A DNA stretch of 64,000 bases from Salinibacterium sp. (GTDB lineage Bacteria; Actinomycetota; Actinomycetes; Actinomycetales; Microbacteriaceae). The DNA is taken from assembly GCA_019638845.1 (NCBI GenBank), contig JAHBSZ010000003.1, positions 248,001 to 312,000 on the forward strand, in the 5' to 3' direction. The position numbers were made by a program, and so were the translations under genes. The number at the start of each line of letters is the position of its first letter. Position 1 is the stretch's first letter. Of this stretch, positions 8,346 through 16,980 are shown piece after piece. The notes under the pieces were generated by a model that worked only from the letters and a program-made list of their open reading frames with translations, ran no database searches and was not told the origin of the DNA.

Positions 8346-8379
8346 TTGCGGTACTACGGTGGGCAGTGGAAGGGAATCC

Positions 8380-10797
8380 ATGACTCTCGCTACTCGCAAC
8401 ACCTGGACCCAATGCGACTCGACAACTCTCGAAGGGGACGAACTCTTTCAGGTTGATGCTTGGTGGCGCGCGGCAAATTACCTCTCCATCGGTCAGATCT
8501 ACCTGCTCGAGAACGCGCTACTGCGCGAGCCGCTGACAAAGGACCACATCAAGCAACGTCTGCTCGGGCACTGGGGAACCACACCCGGATTGAACTTCCT
8601 CTACGCACACCTCAATCGGGCAATTGCGGCTCGGCAGCAGCCGACCCTGTATGTGACCGGCCCCGGCCACGGTGGTCCCGGGCTGGTAGCCAACGCGTGG
8701 CTTGACGGAACCTATTCCGAGGTCTACTCCCCCATCACGCGGGACGCGATCGGTATGCAGCGGTTATTCCGCCAATTCTCCTTTCCCGGCGGGATCCCGA
8801 GCCATGTCGCGCCCGAGACACCTGGATCGATTCACGAGGGCGGCGAACTCGGGTACGCCCTCTCCCACGCCTATGGCGCCGCGTTCGACAATCCCGACCT
8901 GCTCGTTGCCACGGTCGTTGGCGATGGCGAAGCCGAAACGGGGCCTCTCGCGACGAGCTGGCACTCCAACAAGTTCATCGACCCACTTCAGGACGGCGTG
9001 GTCTTGCCGATCCTGCACCTCAATGGCTACAAGATTGCGAACCCGACAGTGCTGGCCCGCATTCCGGAAGACCAGTTGCTCGACCTCATGCGTGGCTACG
9101 GTCACAAGCCGCATCTCGTGTCGGGCGGGTTTGACGGTGAAGACCCGTTGCTCGTTCATGCCCGATTCGCAGCGGTGCTCGATACCGTCCTCAACGAGAT
9201 CGCGGCGATCAAGCAGCAGGCAGCTGAGGGCACGCTGGAGGGCACCCCGCTGTGGCCCATGATCATCCTCCGCACGCCCAAGGGGTGGACCTGCCCGGCG
9301 GAGATCGATGGACTCCCGGTCGAGAACACCTGGCGCGCGCACCAAGTGCCGTTGTCGAATGCCCGCGACACTCCCGCGCATACGCGCATCCTCGAAGAAT
9401 GGATGCACAGCTACCGGCCAGAAGAACTGTTCGACGCCAATGGCACCCCCATTGCGGCGATCACCGCCTTGGCGCCAGCGGGCGAACTTCGGATGAGCGC
9501 AACGCCGTACTCGAATGGTGGGCTGCTGCGACGAGAGCTGGAACTGCCGGACTTTCGCGACTACGCGGTGGACGTCCCCACGCCTGGGGGGTCGATTGCC
9601 AGCGCGACGAAGGTTCTCGGAGACTGGTTGGCGGAGGTCATCCGGGCGAACCCCACGAACTTCAGGATTTTCGGGCCCGACGAAACAGCGTCGAACCGGT
9701 TGCAAGGCGTCTATGCGGTGACTGACAAACAGTGGAATGCACCGATCTGGCCCGTCGACGAACACCTCGCGCGGGCGGGCCGTGTGATGGAAATGCTCAG
9801 TGAGCACCAGTGCCAAGGGTGGCTTGAGGGCTATCTCCTCACCGGCAGACATGGCCTGTTCAATTGCTACGAAGCATTCATCCACATCATCGACTCGATG
9901 CTCAACCAGCACGCGAAGTGGCTCAAAGTGACTGGCGAAATCGAGTGGCGCAAGCCCATCGCCTCGCTCAACTACCTGCTTTCTTCTCATGTTTGGCGTC
10001 AAGATCACAACGGATTCAGCCATCAGGATCCCGGCTTCATCGACTACGTGATGAACAAGAAGGCCGACACCGTGCGTGTGTATCTTCCGGTCGATGCCAA
10101 CACACTGCTGTCGACCTACGACCACTGCTTGCGCACCGTCGACTACATCAACGTCGTCGTGGCAGCGAAACAGCCGGCCCCCAACTGGTTGAGCATGGAC
10201 GACGCAGTCGCGCACTGCACGCGTGGGCTCGGGATCTGGGATTGGGCCGGTACGGAGGTCGCGGGCGAAGAGCCCGATGTCGTACTCGCGTGTGCTGGAG
10301 ACGTCCCCACTCTCGAGACCCTTGCCGCCGCCGCACTGTTGCGGGAGCATCTACCCTCCCTTAAGGTTCGAGTCGTCAACGTCATCGACCTCATGCGCCT
10401 CCAAGCCGATACGGAACACCCTCATGGTCTTCCCCACGGAGAATTCGACGCCATCTTTACCGACAATCGCCCGGTGATCTTTGCGTATCACGGCTATCCG
10501 TGGCTCATTCACCGTCTCACCTATAAGCACAGCGGCCATGAGAACTTCCATGTGCGTGGATACAAGGAGGAAGGCACAACCACAACTCCGTTCGACATGG
10601 TCATGCTCAATGATCTCGACAGGTATCGGCTCGTGATGGATGTGATCGATCGAGTTCCCGGGCTCGGCGAAACCGCGGCCTCTGTGCGCCAAGAGATGCA
10701 AGACGCTCGGATGCGCGCCCGAAAGTACACCCGCGAATACGGCATTGACATCCCTGAGGTCGCGGACTGGGCGTGGTCAGGACTGACCTACTCTTAA
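8380..10797 (+). CDS. xfp: phosphoketolase (xylulose-5-P / fructose-6-P)
   Basis: 805 residues, the full length of the family. Thiamine-diphosphate enzyme cleaving xylulose 5-phosphate or fructose 6-phosphate with phosphate to acetyl phosphate plus glyceraldehyde 3-phosphate or erythrose 4-phosphate. The signature GPGHGGPG is at residues 94-101, the Mg-TPP motif GDGEAETG at 181-188, and the C-terminal block contains [14 protein letters not shown] 8380 is preceded by GGAAGGGA (8368-8375) at good spacing; a GTG at 8359 is open but lies upstream of this site. TACGGT (8355-8360) may be the -10. The mycoredoxin gene follows after three bases. Confidence 0.96.
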   Translation: MTLATRNTWTQCDSTTLEGDELFQVDAWWRAANYLSIGQIYLLENALLREPLTKDHIKQRLLGHWGTTPGLNFLYAHLNRAIAARQQPTLYVTGPGHGGPGLVANAWLDGTYSEVYSPITRDAIGMQRLFRQFSFPGGIPSHVAPETPGSIHEGGELGYALSHAYGAAFDNPDLLVATVVGDGEAETGPLATSWHSNKFIDPLQDGVVLPILHLNGYKIANPTVLARIPEDQLLDLMRGYGHKPHLVSGGFDGEDPLLVHARFAAVLDTVLNEIAAIKQQAAEGTLEGTPLWPMIILRTPKGWTCPAEIDGLPVENTWRAHQVPLSNARDTPAHTRILEEWMHSYRPEELFDANGTPIAAITALAPAGELRMSATPYSNGGLLRRELELPDFRDYAVDVPTPGGSIASATKVLGDWLAEVIRANPTNFRIFGPDETASNRLQGVYAVTDKQWNAPIWPVDEHLARAGRVMEMLSEHQCQGWLEGYLLTGRHGLFNCYEAFIHIIDSMLNQHAKWLKVTGEIEWRKPIASLNYLLSSHVWRQDHNGFSHQDPGFIDYVMNKKADTVRVYLPVDANTLLSTYDHCLRTVDYINVVVAAKQPAPNWLSMDDAVAHCTRGLGIWDWAGTEVAGEEPDVVLACAGDVPTLETLAAAALLREHLPSLKVRVVNVIDLMRLQADTEHPHGLPHGEFDAIFTDNRPVIFAYHGYPWLIHRLTYKHSGHENFHVRGYKEEGTTTTPFDMVMLNDLDRYRLVMDVIDRVPGLGETAASVRQEMQDARMRARKYTREYGIDIPEVADWAWSGLTYS

Positions 10798-10800
10798 GCC

Positions 10801-11058
10801 ATGACTACACCCAGCATCACCATGTACGGCGCCGACTGGTGCAGCGATTGCCGCCGATCGAAGGCGCTGCTCGACTCGCTTGGAGTCGCTTACACCTACA
10901 TCGATGTCGAACACGACGCCACAGGCGCAGACACTTCACTGGCGATCAGCGGTCGCACCAGTATTCCCGTTGTCGTATTTCCTGATGGAACTCATCAAGT
11001 TGAGCCCAGCAATCTCGACCTCGAGACCAAACTGCGCGAGGTAGGAGCGCTCGCCTAA
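10801..11058 (+). CDS. mycoredoxin / glutaredoxin-like protein
   Basis: 85 residues. Thioredoxin-fold redox protein with the active-site motif WCSDC (C14 and C17, MYGADWCSDCRRSK), the cis-Pro segment TSIPVVVFPDG near residue 60, and an acidic start of helix 2. Actinobacterial proteins of this kind reduce mycothiol-mixed disulfides. The usual mycoredoxin motif is CGYC, so CSDC is a variant and the electron donor is not certain. It begins three bases after the phosphoketolase stop, so the two are co-transcribed. It converges on the DUF4287 gene. Confidence 0.88.
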   Translation: MTTPSITMYGADWCSDCRRSKALLDSLGVAYTYIDVEHDATGADTSLAISGRTSIPVVVFPDGTHQVEPSNLDLETKLREVGALA

Positions 11059-11075
11059 GGGCGGGCGGCACCAGA

Positions 11076-11630
11076 TCAGATGGCGTCGTAGGCCCGGCGA
11101 AGCCACCCGACGAGTTCGGCATCCACCTGTGCCGGATCAGTGATTCGCACTCGATGGGTGACCATCGCGTTCCATGAGCCCGCAGCCGCAAGACGCCCAG
11201 CAGGTTCGACACCCTTGAGTTTGATCCCCACATCCATCCGGTCGGCGGTGAACGCTACGATCGCAAACTTAGCTGGCAGCTTTGTCGTGGGCTTGACGAG
11301 ACTGATGTAGGTGTCGGTCGGGGCGATGTTCGTCACTCCGAAGGTGTTCGTCACTGCGAGCAGTGCCTCGAACGTCGGACGCCATCGGTTCTTTGCGCCC
11401 GAGAATTGCTTCTCAATGCGATCTGCATCGGGGGCGCGTTCGGTGAAGGTGGCTGCGATTGCCATGGCATGGCCGGAGCCGAGGCCGAACTCCGCTCTGA
11501 GCCACGCCAGAATGGCTCCCGTCTTAACGCCGGGCTCGAGGAGTCCCTTCGCCGACGCCAGCTCTCGAAACTCCGAAGGCCCCAGACCGGTCTTCTCCTT
11601 GATGGTGTCGAGGTATGCCTGAAAGGTCAT
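11076..11630 (-). CDS. DUF4287 / DUF5655 domain protein
   Basis: 184 residues. The N-terminal part (MTFQAYLDTIKEKTG..PSEFRELASAKGL..GVKTGAILAWL, 1-45) is a DUF4287 module; the C-terminal part (about 70-184), with FSGAKNRWRPTFEALLAV and SWNAMVTHRVRI, is a DUF5655-type domain. Family function is unknown; such proteins resemble YdeI/phage-related DNA-associated domains in size only, and no catalytic motif is evident. The ATG at 11628-11630 is 19 bases after the end of the Eis-like gene and has no good ribosome-binding site, so it is likely translated from the same transcript. Confidence 0.82.
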   Translation of the reverse strand: MTFQAYLDTIKEKTGLGPSEFRELASAKGLLEPGVKTGAILAWLRAEFGLGSGHAMAIAATFTERAPDADRIEKQFSGAKNRWRPTFEALLAVTNTFGVTNIAPTDTYISLVKPTTKLPAKFAIVAFTADRMDVGIKLKGVEPAGRLAAAGSWNAMVTHRVRITDPAQVDAELVGWLRRAYDAI

Positions 11631-11649
11631 GGAGAGAATGTTCCCAGCT

Positions 11650-12951
11650 TCAGAACCAGAACGAAAGCCAAGGAGCCCGCGAGGTGCGGAATGCAGCATC
11701 AAGGGCAGCGGCGGCGCCAGGTTCCCGTTCGTCAATCCGACCGGCTGCCACAAGTGCCGAAGCCGAAACTCCACCCAGATAGAGCGCGGAGAGCTCGTTG
11801 ATTCGCATGACCAGTGCTGGCGCGGCATCCGTGGGGACAGCAGTTGCGGAGCCGTTCGAGATCGTGAGCGCAAAGGTGCCCGGTGTGAAACCCAGATCAT
11901 CCACGACGTTGATTACCGTGTCGAGCGCGGCAGCGTATCCGCGGGACGCCAACGCGGCGGGAACATCGAGGATGCGGGTCCAGACGTGATCGTATGGCGC
12001 GCGGCGAACAGCTCGCATGTCGGCGACCTGCCACATGACGGGCTCATCGACCGGTCGGTCGGCTGCCTTGAGCGTGCTGACGAGGTCGACCTCGAGTAGA
12101 AAGCGCCAGAGAGCTGCATAGGCCTCGTCGGTTTCGGTCGCGAGATAGCTGACGGTTAGCGTATGAGCGGCGAAGTCGGCCGCGCCATCCGAAACCCGGT
12201 ACAGCGCGAGCCCACGAACTGTCCCGTCCACGTCGTCGTAGCGGATCGCGCGCAGGCTCCTTGCGGCGTCTTTGTCGTCGGTGGTGAGCCCAGTGAGCCC
12301 GTCCCAGCGGAGGTCCCAGGCATCAATTTCGCCGACCTGAGTAGCCCGGATTCGCTTGTGTAGTTCAGGCAGCAATTCGCGTAGCTGCTCGGTCGAGATG
12401 AAGTGGACACGACCGGGAACAGACGGCCCCGTCCACGTCGCGCGTCTGGTATCGATGGTGAGCTCGGCGGCGAATGTTGCTGGGGCGAACCCGAAACGTC
12501 CGTAAATCGTCGACTCGCTCACGGTCAGGGTCGCCAGCGGCAGTCCCAGAGCGGAGGCCGCTCGGAGTTCCGCTTCGAGAAGCGCGCGCGCGATCCCTTT
12601 CCGCCGGTGAGTAGGGGCGACGGTGACGGAGCTGATCGCCCACGCTTCGACCTCACGCGGACCGGGGACGGTCATCCGAGTTGTCCAGGAACTCACCGTT
12701 GCCACCGGGGTGACGGCGTCGTGAGCGGTGCTGTCCCATACTCCCGTTGTCCGGCAATTCGCGAGCTTCTCTAGAGACGCAGAGATGACCTCATCCCCCG
12801 CGGCGGCGATGTGGAAGCCGCGGTGATCTGCACGCAGCCAGGCGGTGAACGCGGTGCGGTCGGTGGTGTCAACCAGCCCAAGCGTGAGACCATGCTGCGC
12901 CAACGCCGCTGTCGACTGAGCGTCGATGGGAAGGGTGGTGAAGCTCTTCAT
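11650..12951 (-). CDS. Eis-family GNAT N-acetyltransferase
   Basis: 433 residues. It has the tripartite layout of Eis-type acetyltransferases: an N-terminal GNAT domain with the acetyl-CoA loop VAPTHRRKGIARALL (about 115-129) and SESTIYGRFGFAPAT, a second GNAT-like domain (about 170-300), and a C-terminal sterol-carrier-like domain ending in a C-terminal Phe (APWLSFWF), whose carboxylate is used as general base in Eis enzymes. Eis proteins acetylate amines, including aminoglycosides, but most homologs have unknown substrates. ATG 12951 is preceded by TAGCCT at leaderless spacing; the hexamer starts at the stop codon of the DarT-like gene. Confidence 0.9.
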   Translation of the reverse strand: MKSFTTLPIDAQSTAALAQHGLTLGLVDTTDRTAFTAWLRADHRGFHIAAAGDEVISASLEKLANCRTTGVWDSTAHDAVTPVATVSSWTTRMTVPGPREVEAWAISSVTVAPTHRRKGIARALLEAELRAASALGLPLATLTVSESTIYGRFGFAPATFAAELTIDTRRATWTGPSVPGRVHFISTEQLRELLPELHKRIRATQVGEIDAWDLRWDGLTGLTTDDKDAARSLRAIRYDDVDGTVRGLALYRVSDGAADFAAHTLTVSYLATETDEAYAALWRFLLEVDLVSTLKAADRPVDEPVMWQVADMRAVRRAPYDHVWTRILDVPAALASRGYAAALDTVINVVDDLGFTPGTFALTISNGSATAVPTDAAPALVMRINELSALYLGGVSASALVAAGRIDEREPGAAAALDAAFRTSRAPWLSFWF

Positions 12952-12957
12952 CCCCCA

Positions 12958-12963
12958 AGGCTA
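12958..12963 (-). promoter_or_regulatory. -10 element overlapping the DarT-like stop codon
   Basis: TAGCCT on the minus strand, six bases before ATG 12951. Its TAG is the stop codon of the upstream DarT-like gene. Confidence 0.5.
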
Positions 12964-13698
12964 TTCGGTCGGCAGAAACCACGGCGGGTAGACGGCGACC
13001 TTCGTGCCGGTGAGCGCACGAACCCGATCGCGGACTCGATCGTTTGCCACACCGATCAGCTGGATGGCATCGAACGGCACCGAATCGAACGCGAGCACTT
13101 CGGCGCCCTCCCACCGATCCGAATCATGCAAACGGGTCAGCGCCCGAGCTATCTCGTCGCCCGTCGCAAACCGCGTGAGACTCGCTGCAGCATCGCCATC
13201 GGCGACCACCGCGTCGGGACCGAGGGCCGCGACAGTCGTGACGAGAACGACAAAGTCTACGGATGCCGCGGCGCGAGCGGCGGCCGACCATCGTGTCTCG
13301 TCATGGGCGCCCGAAAGCAAGTCTGTCCACAGGGTCGCAGTCGGGGTGAGGTAGAACGGCACGTGATTGGCAACCGACCGAGTCGGCACGACTTCGGCGG
13401 TATAGCGGAGCTCCCGCGTCAACGGTGAACTCACATCTACAGTCGGAGTCGCCGACGCAGAGAGTAGCCCGGATTCCAGAACGAGTTCCAGATTTCGGAT
13501 GTGGGTCACGTGGTAGACGCGCTGTTGAGCCGGGTCGATCGACCTGCGGGATGTGGTGACGCCCGAGACACGGGCGGCACGGGGAACAACGACCCGCCGC
13601 GCCGCGACCGGCTTCTCCGGCGGAGCCTTCGGGTAGCAGATGTCGCAGAGCGGAATCTCGAGACCGTGAATGCACTCTGGCACTGTGATACTTCCCAC
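12961..13698 (-). CDS. DarT-like ssDNA thymidine ADP-ribosyltransferase (DUF4433)
   Basis: 245 residues from GTG 13698. DarT enzymes ADP-ribosylate thymidine in single-stranded DNA and are usually toxins paired with the macrodomain antitoxin DarG. Matching blocks: VYHVTHIRNLELVLESGLLS (61-80), HVPFYLTPTATLW (112-124) and AEVLAFDSVPFDAIQ (199-213), whose Glu200 aligns with the catalytic Glu. An N-terminal cluster CIHGLEIPLCDIC (C9, H11, C18, C21) looks like a zinc knuckle. No macrodomain gene is adjacent. The frame is open to GTG 13722, but GGAGGGA at about 13709-13715 fits the start at 13698 (11-base spacing). Confidence 0.78.
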   Translation of the reverse strand: MGSITVPECIHGLEIPLCDICYPKAPPEKPVAARRVVVPRAARVSGVTTSRRSIDPAQQRVYHVTHIRNLELVLESGLLSASATPTVDVSSPLTRELRYTAEVVPTRSVANHVPFYLTPTATLWTDLLSGAHDETRWSAAARAAASVDFVVLVTTVAALGPDAVVADGDAAASLTRFATGDEIARALTRLHDSDRWEGAEVLAFDSVPFDAIQLIGVANDRVRDRVRALTGTKVAVYPPWFLPTE

Positions 13699-13759
13699 TA
13701 AGTTGCGTTCCCTCCGTGGCACAGAAATCAGCGCCAGAGATAACGCTACCCCGCGGGAA

Positions 13760-14482
13760 CTAGTGGGCGGTGACCACCTGGTGGTGCTGTTGGACTGCCG
13801 CTGCCACTGACGGCGCGATCAGGCCGGCCCAGTTCCGGTAGGTGCGGCCAGTGCCATCACGCCCAGAAATCTCGGTGGGCTGGAAGGGAATGAACTGAGC
13901 ATATGGGCGAGAAGCGCACGACATTTCGAGCACGCAATTGAGCTTGCGCACCCAATGATCGGCGAGAACGCCGAGAAGCGGGGGAACCCTGACGACCTTT
14001 GACAACTCGGGGATTCCGACTACCAGTACCCGCAGGCTCGCAGGTGCATTCTTGGCGAAATGGTTGAGGAATAACTCAGTCCGTCGGGCCCAGACGCTCA
14101 TCGGCAGGAGCAAGAGCCGGTCAAGCGAGCCAGACGTAGTGAGAACGACATCGAGTTCACGTAAGCGAGTCACTGAGAGATTGTCGAGCGCCACCTCGAC
14201 GGTGAGACGCTCCCCTACGACCACGTCAACCTGCACACCGCGCCCGGTAAGTTCCGAAACCTGGCGAGCGATCTGGCCCGCTAGAGCGTCATCATGAGAC
14301 TCCATCCCATAGCCCATCCCAATTCCCGCGCCGATGAGAAGGATTCGATCCGGATCGGGTCCTTCCGCGTGAACGAACTGCGACCCTGACGGCAGCGGAA
14401 GAGTGCGCCAGGATGCTCGCGACCACGCCAGCCAGCGCTCGGCCAGTGGCGCGACCACGGTGGTTCTCAATGATTCAAACAT
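13760..14482 (-). CDS. SGNH-fold protein without the canonical catalytic Ser/His
   Basis: 240 residues. The N-terminal half matches an SGNH/GDSL hydrolase core: DRILLIGAGIGMGYG (46-59) aligns with the GDSL block, followed by SHDDAL and TGRGVQVDVV. At the GDS position the residues are G-A-G, so the nucleophilic Ser is absent, and the C-terminal block TYRNWAGLIAP lacks the DxxH pair. It aligns without gaps at the start with the first half of the SGNH-GAF protein at 15640-16833. GAAGGG lies just before ATG 14482, and TACACT further upstream may be a -10. Function unknown; probably not a classical esterase. Confidence 0.8.
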   Translation of the reverse strand: MFESLRTTVVAPLAERWLAWSRASWRTLPLPSGSQFVHAEGPDPDRILLIGAGIGMGYGMESHDDALAGQIARQVSELTGRGVQVDVVVGERLTVEVALDNLSVTRLRELDVVLTTSGSLDRLLLLPMSVWARRTELFLNHFAKNAPASLRVLVVGIPELSKVVRVPPLLGVLADHWVRKLNCVLEMSCASRPYAQFIPFQPTEISGRDGTGRTYRNWAGLIAPSVAAAVQQHHQVVTAH

Positions 14483-14555
14483 TGCTGCCCTTCGTCCGGG
14501 GTCAGTGTATTGCGAGAATCAGTCAATTAGTCATCCCCCAAACGTGGTGCGATGT

Positions 14556-14972
14556 CTACCTGCCGCGACCTCCGGATGAACCGGCATCGCGCGCCTCCCG
14601 GGCCTGCGCCTTCACGGCCCGCTCGGTCTTGATTCGCGCATTGTCTTCCTGCACGGCGGCGTGCGTCGCTCGCTCCACGACGAGCCACTCGGGCTTCTGC
14701 TCGAGCAAGGACTTGATCTCGGCGCTAGTCAGGACATCCGGCGCCCCTGCCCTAGCGAGACCCGACGTAGAGATGCCCAGCTTTCGAGCCACCTCGGGCC
14801 GGGGATGTGGACCTTCTTTTCGAAGCTCGACAAGCCACGCTGGAGGATTGGTCTGCAACTCGAGAAACTGCTCGCGCGTCACCTCGCCGTCCTGAAACTC
14901 CTGAGGAGTCGCGGGCAGGTAGATGTTGAGCTTCTTGGCCGCAGTTGCGGGCTTCATGGTCTGGTCTGGCAC
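14556..14972 (-). CDS. DUF5997 family protein
   Basis: 138 residues. The N-terminal block MKPATAAKKLNIYLPATPQEFQ and the PAWLVELRKEGPHPRPEVARKLGIS segment are the hallmarks of this small actinobacterial family; KLGISTSGLARAG resembles a helix-turn-helix turn, so DNA binding is possible. The tail is Arg/Lys/Gly rich. Function is unknown. GTG 14972 is chosen because TACCCT lies seven bases upstream; ATG 14957 is the alternative. The gene is divergent from a LysR-type substrate-binding protein, an arrangement I recall as common for DUF5997, suggesting a functional pair. Confidence 0.85.
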   Translation of the reverse strand: MPDQTMKPATAAKKLNIYLPATPQEFQDGEVTREQFLELQTNPPAWLVELRKEGPHPRPEVARKLGISTSGLARAGAPDVLTSAEIKSLLEQKPEWLVVERATHAAVQEDNARIKTERAVKAQAREARDAGSSGGRGR

Positions 14973-14979
14973 GGGTCCA

Positions 14980-14989
14980 AGGGTAGCCT
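14980..14989. promoter_or_regulatory. overlapping divergent -10 elements (DUF5997 / LysR-like)
   Basis: TACCCT on the minus strand (14985-14980) lies seven bases before GTG 14972, and TAGCCT on the plus strand (14984-14989) lies six bases before GTG 14996. The two hexamers share bases 14984-14985, so the promoters should exclude each other. Confidence 0.55.
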
Positions 14990-14995
14990 GTGCCT

Positions 14996-15643
14996 GTGGT
15001 CACCCCTTTGCACGCGACGTTTACCGTGGCCTATGTGCTTGGCGTGACCCCAGGCAAGTGGGCCGGTATCTGGCGCGAACGGATGCCGCGGCATCCGCTT
15101 GTCCTCACCCAGACGTCGCCCGCCGATGCCGTGACGAACCTCGTCGGTGGCGACGCCGACGTTGCGCTGCTCAGGCTGCCCATTGAGCACCCGCTGCTGT
15201 CCACGATCCCGCTCTATGTCGAGAAGCCCGTCGTCGTCGCTCCCAAGGGCCACGCCATCGAAGCGCTGGACGAGGTTGCGCTCACGGAACTGGACGATCT
15301 GCTCGCGGGCGAGTGGCCGGACACTGTGGAACTCGTCGCGGCGAATGTTGGAGTCGCGATCATGCCGCAGTCAGTCGCGCGAGCGCTCAGCCGCAAGGGG
15401 GTCATCGCACGGCCAGTTTCTGGCGCGCCCGAAACCCGCGTTGCACTGGTCTGGCGTGAAACGACGCCTGAGGTCGAGGAGTTCATCGGCATCGTCCGCG
15501 GTCGAACCCCGAATAGTTCACGCGGTGAACCGACCCCAAAGACGCCCCCGACTCCGAAAACATCGAAAAGCCCGCGGACATCTGCCACGGCGAAATCCCG
15601 AAGGACTGCTCGTGGGCCGAAGGGCGCGCAGAAGAAGCGCTAG
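14996..15643 (+). CDS. LysR-type substrate-binding domain protein lacking HTH
   Basis: 215 residues. The sequence follows the LysR effector-binding (periplasmic-binding-like) fold: an opening strand (HATFTVAYVLGVTPGKW), SPADAVTNLVGGDADVALLRLP (about 40-60), PLYVEKPVVVAPKGHAIEAL, and VAANVGVAIMPQSVARAL (about 115-135), the last a typical LysR LG-type segment. No winged-helix DNA-binding domain precedes it. The last 45 residues are Pro/Thr/Lys/Arg rich (KSRRTARGPKGAQKKR), possibly a nucleic-acid-binding tail. Start chosen at GTG 14996 from the leaderless spacing; GTG 14990 is in frame too. Confidence 0.85.
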   Translation: MVTPLHATFTVAYVLGVTPGKWAGIWRERMPRHPLVLTQTSPADAVTNLVGGDADVALLRLPIEHPLLSTIPLYVEKPVVVAPKGHAIEALDEVALTELDDLLAGEWPDTVELVAANVGVAIMPQSVARALSRKGVIARPVSGAPETRVALVWRETTPEVEEFIGIVRGRTPNSSRGEPTPKTPPTPKTSKSPRTSATAKSRRTARGPKGAQKKR

Positions 15644-16833
15644 GGCGTGACGCGCCGCGACCAGAGTGCGGACTGCACTCGAAGTGCAAGTTGCCGCAGC
15701 AATGCAGCATCGGTGGGGCTGAAGGTTCGCGGTGACGTGTCGACTATGCACAGGGCGCCGATGCGATGCCCATCGGGTGATTCGACGGGGTACCCCGCGT
15801 AGAAGCGAACATTCTCACCATCAGCCCACCCAGAACCGGCGAGACGTGGATCGGTCGTCGTGTCCTCCACGACAAACACCTCTGCTCGCTCAATGGTCTG
15901 GCTACAGATCGACGCAGCGCGAGGGATGGGATCTCGCGGCATTCCGACTGCTGCCTTGGTGTGCTGCATGTCGTGATCGATGATCGTGACCGAGGCGCCC
16001 GAGGCGCCAAAGAGATTCCTGGCGCTTTCCACGATGTCCTCGAGTTCGGCGTTGGGCTGGTCATCGATACCCAACGCGTCGAGGGCGCGCTGGCGCAATT
16101 CCTCATCGAGTTCAATCGGTTGCGCGGCGCGACCGACCATATCCAGTACGCGCGCAAGTTCCGGCGCGATGAGTTGAGCCCAGTCTCGATAGGTGGAGCG
16201 TCCCTTGACCATCGTGATGTCACCCTCGGGCGGGTTGAATTCCACGAAAGTGGTGTTGGTGAAGCGAGCACAGGCCTCACGCATTTCGGCGTTGATGATC
16301 GCGCTGTGCCGCCGCAGCCGTGCTCGAGAGAAGCGGGGTGTGCCGCCGAGCAAGGGGACGCCCGACTCCACGAGAACGATCGCCAGCCGCGCTGGCGCCG
16401 CCGAATGCAACTGTGCAAGCAGCTTGTCCAGCTGACGTCGCCAGCGACGCGCAGGCATGAGGTAGAGGCCCTCCAAACCACCGAGAGTAAAAACAATCGC
16501 ATCGAACCTCGCCAGATCGAGGTTGTCGAGGCGACGCCACACTTCCGCAGGCGGCGAGAAGGAGTCGCCGATGATGTCGACCGTCGCTCCCCTGCCGGTG
16601 CGGGCACTCAATTCCCGCGCCAAGTTGCCGCCGAGCGCCAAGTCATGGGAAAGAGCGCCATAGCCCACAGCGATTCCGGAACCCATCAACAAAATGCGAT
16701 CAGAAAGAGGGCCGGCAGCATGCACGAGGGGTGGGTCGGTCGGTTTCGGCAGACGGTGCCACGATTGGCTGGATGTTGCGAGCCAAGCGCGCACTAAAGG
16801 TATTGCGATCGCATGCGCAATGTACCCCACCAT
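15640..16833 (-). CDS. SGNH-fold / GAF domain fusion protein
   Basis: 397 residues. Residues 1-230 are a paralog of the protein at 13760-14482: DRILLMGSGIAVGYG (45-59), LSHDLALGGNLAREL, TGRGATVDI and TYRDWAQLIAP, with the GDS nucleophile again replaced (G-S-G) and no DxxH. Residues about 255-390 are a GAF sensor domain (SGASVTIIDHDMQHTKAAVGM, SICSQTI, FYAGYPVESPDGHRIGALCIVD), of the kind that often binds small molecules in signalling proteins. The start follows GAAGGGG at suitable spacing. Its 3' end overlaps the LysR-like gene by four bases. A sensor controlling or replacing SGNH activity is plausible but unproven. Confidence 0.85.
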   Translation of the reverse strand: MVGYIAHAIAIPLVRAWLATSSQSWHRLPKPTDPPLVHAAGPLSDRILLMGSGIAVGYGALSHDLALGGNLARELSARTGRGATVDIIGDSFSPPAEVWRRLDNLDLARFDAIVFTLGGLEGLYLMPARRWRRQLDKLLAQLHSAAPARLAIVLVESGVPLLGGTPRFSRARLRRHSAIINAEMREACARFTNTTFVEFNPPEGDITMVKGRSTYRDWAQLIAPELARVLDMVGRAAQPIELDEELRQRALDALGIDDQPNAELEDIVESARNLFGASGASVTIIDHDMQHTKAAVGMPRDPIPRAASICSQTIERAEVFVVEDTTTDPRLAGSGWADGENVRFYAGYPVESPDGHRIGALCIVDTSPRTFSPTDAALLRQLALRVQSALWSRRVTP

Positions 16834-16968
16834 CGTTCCCCTTCGAACGTGGATCGTTTGTGTGCGGACCTCCTGTCATGCCCGCTGTACCCCATGATAG
16901 ACGGGCGTGGGTTCAGTAGAACGAAATCGCCGGGAGTTGCGTAACCGAGTGCCGAATGACTGTCCCGG

Positions 16969-16974
16969 TACTCT
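16969..16974 (+). promoter_or_regulatory. -10 element of the duplicated-domain gene
   Basis: TACTCT six bases before GTG 16981. Confidence 0.45.
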
Positions 16975-16980
16975 GACAAG

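Noticed and set aside
7100..8360. DUF222-HNH gene as part of an insertion sequence
   Set aside because: No inverted repeats, target duplication or transposase found.
8764..10350. 528-codon open frame antisense to the phosphoketolase gene
   Set aside because: High-GC antisense frame with no recognisable domain; the plus-strand gene is a full-length known enzyme.
16843..16858. TCGAACGTGG... resembling half of a LexA box before the SGNH-GAF gene
   Set aside because: The second half does not match GTTCGA.
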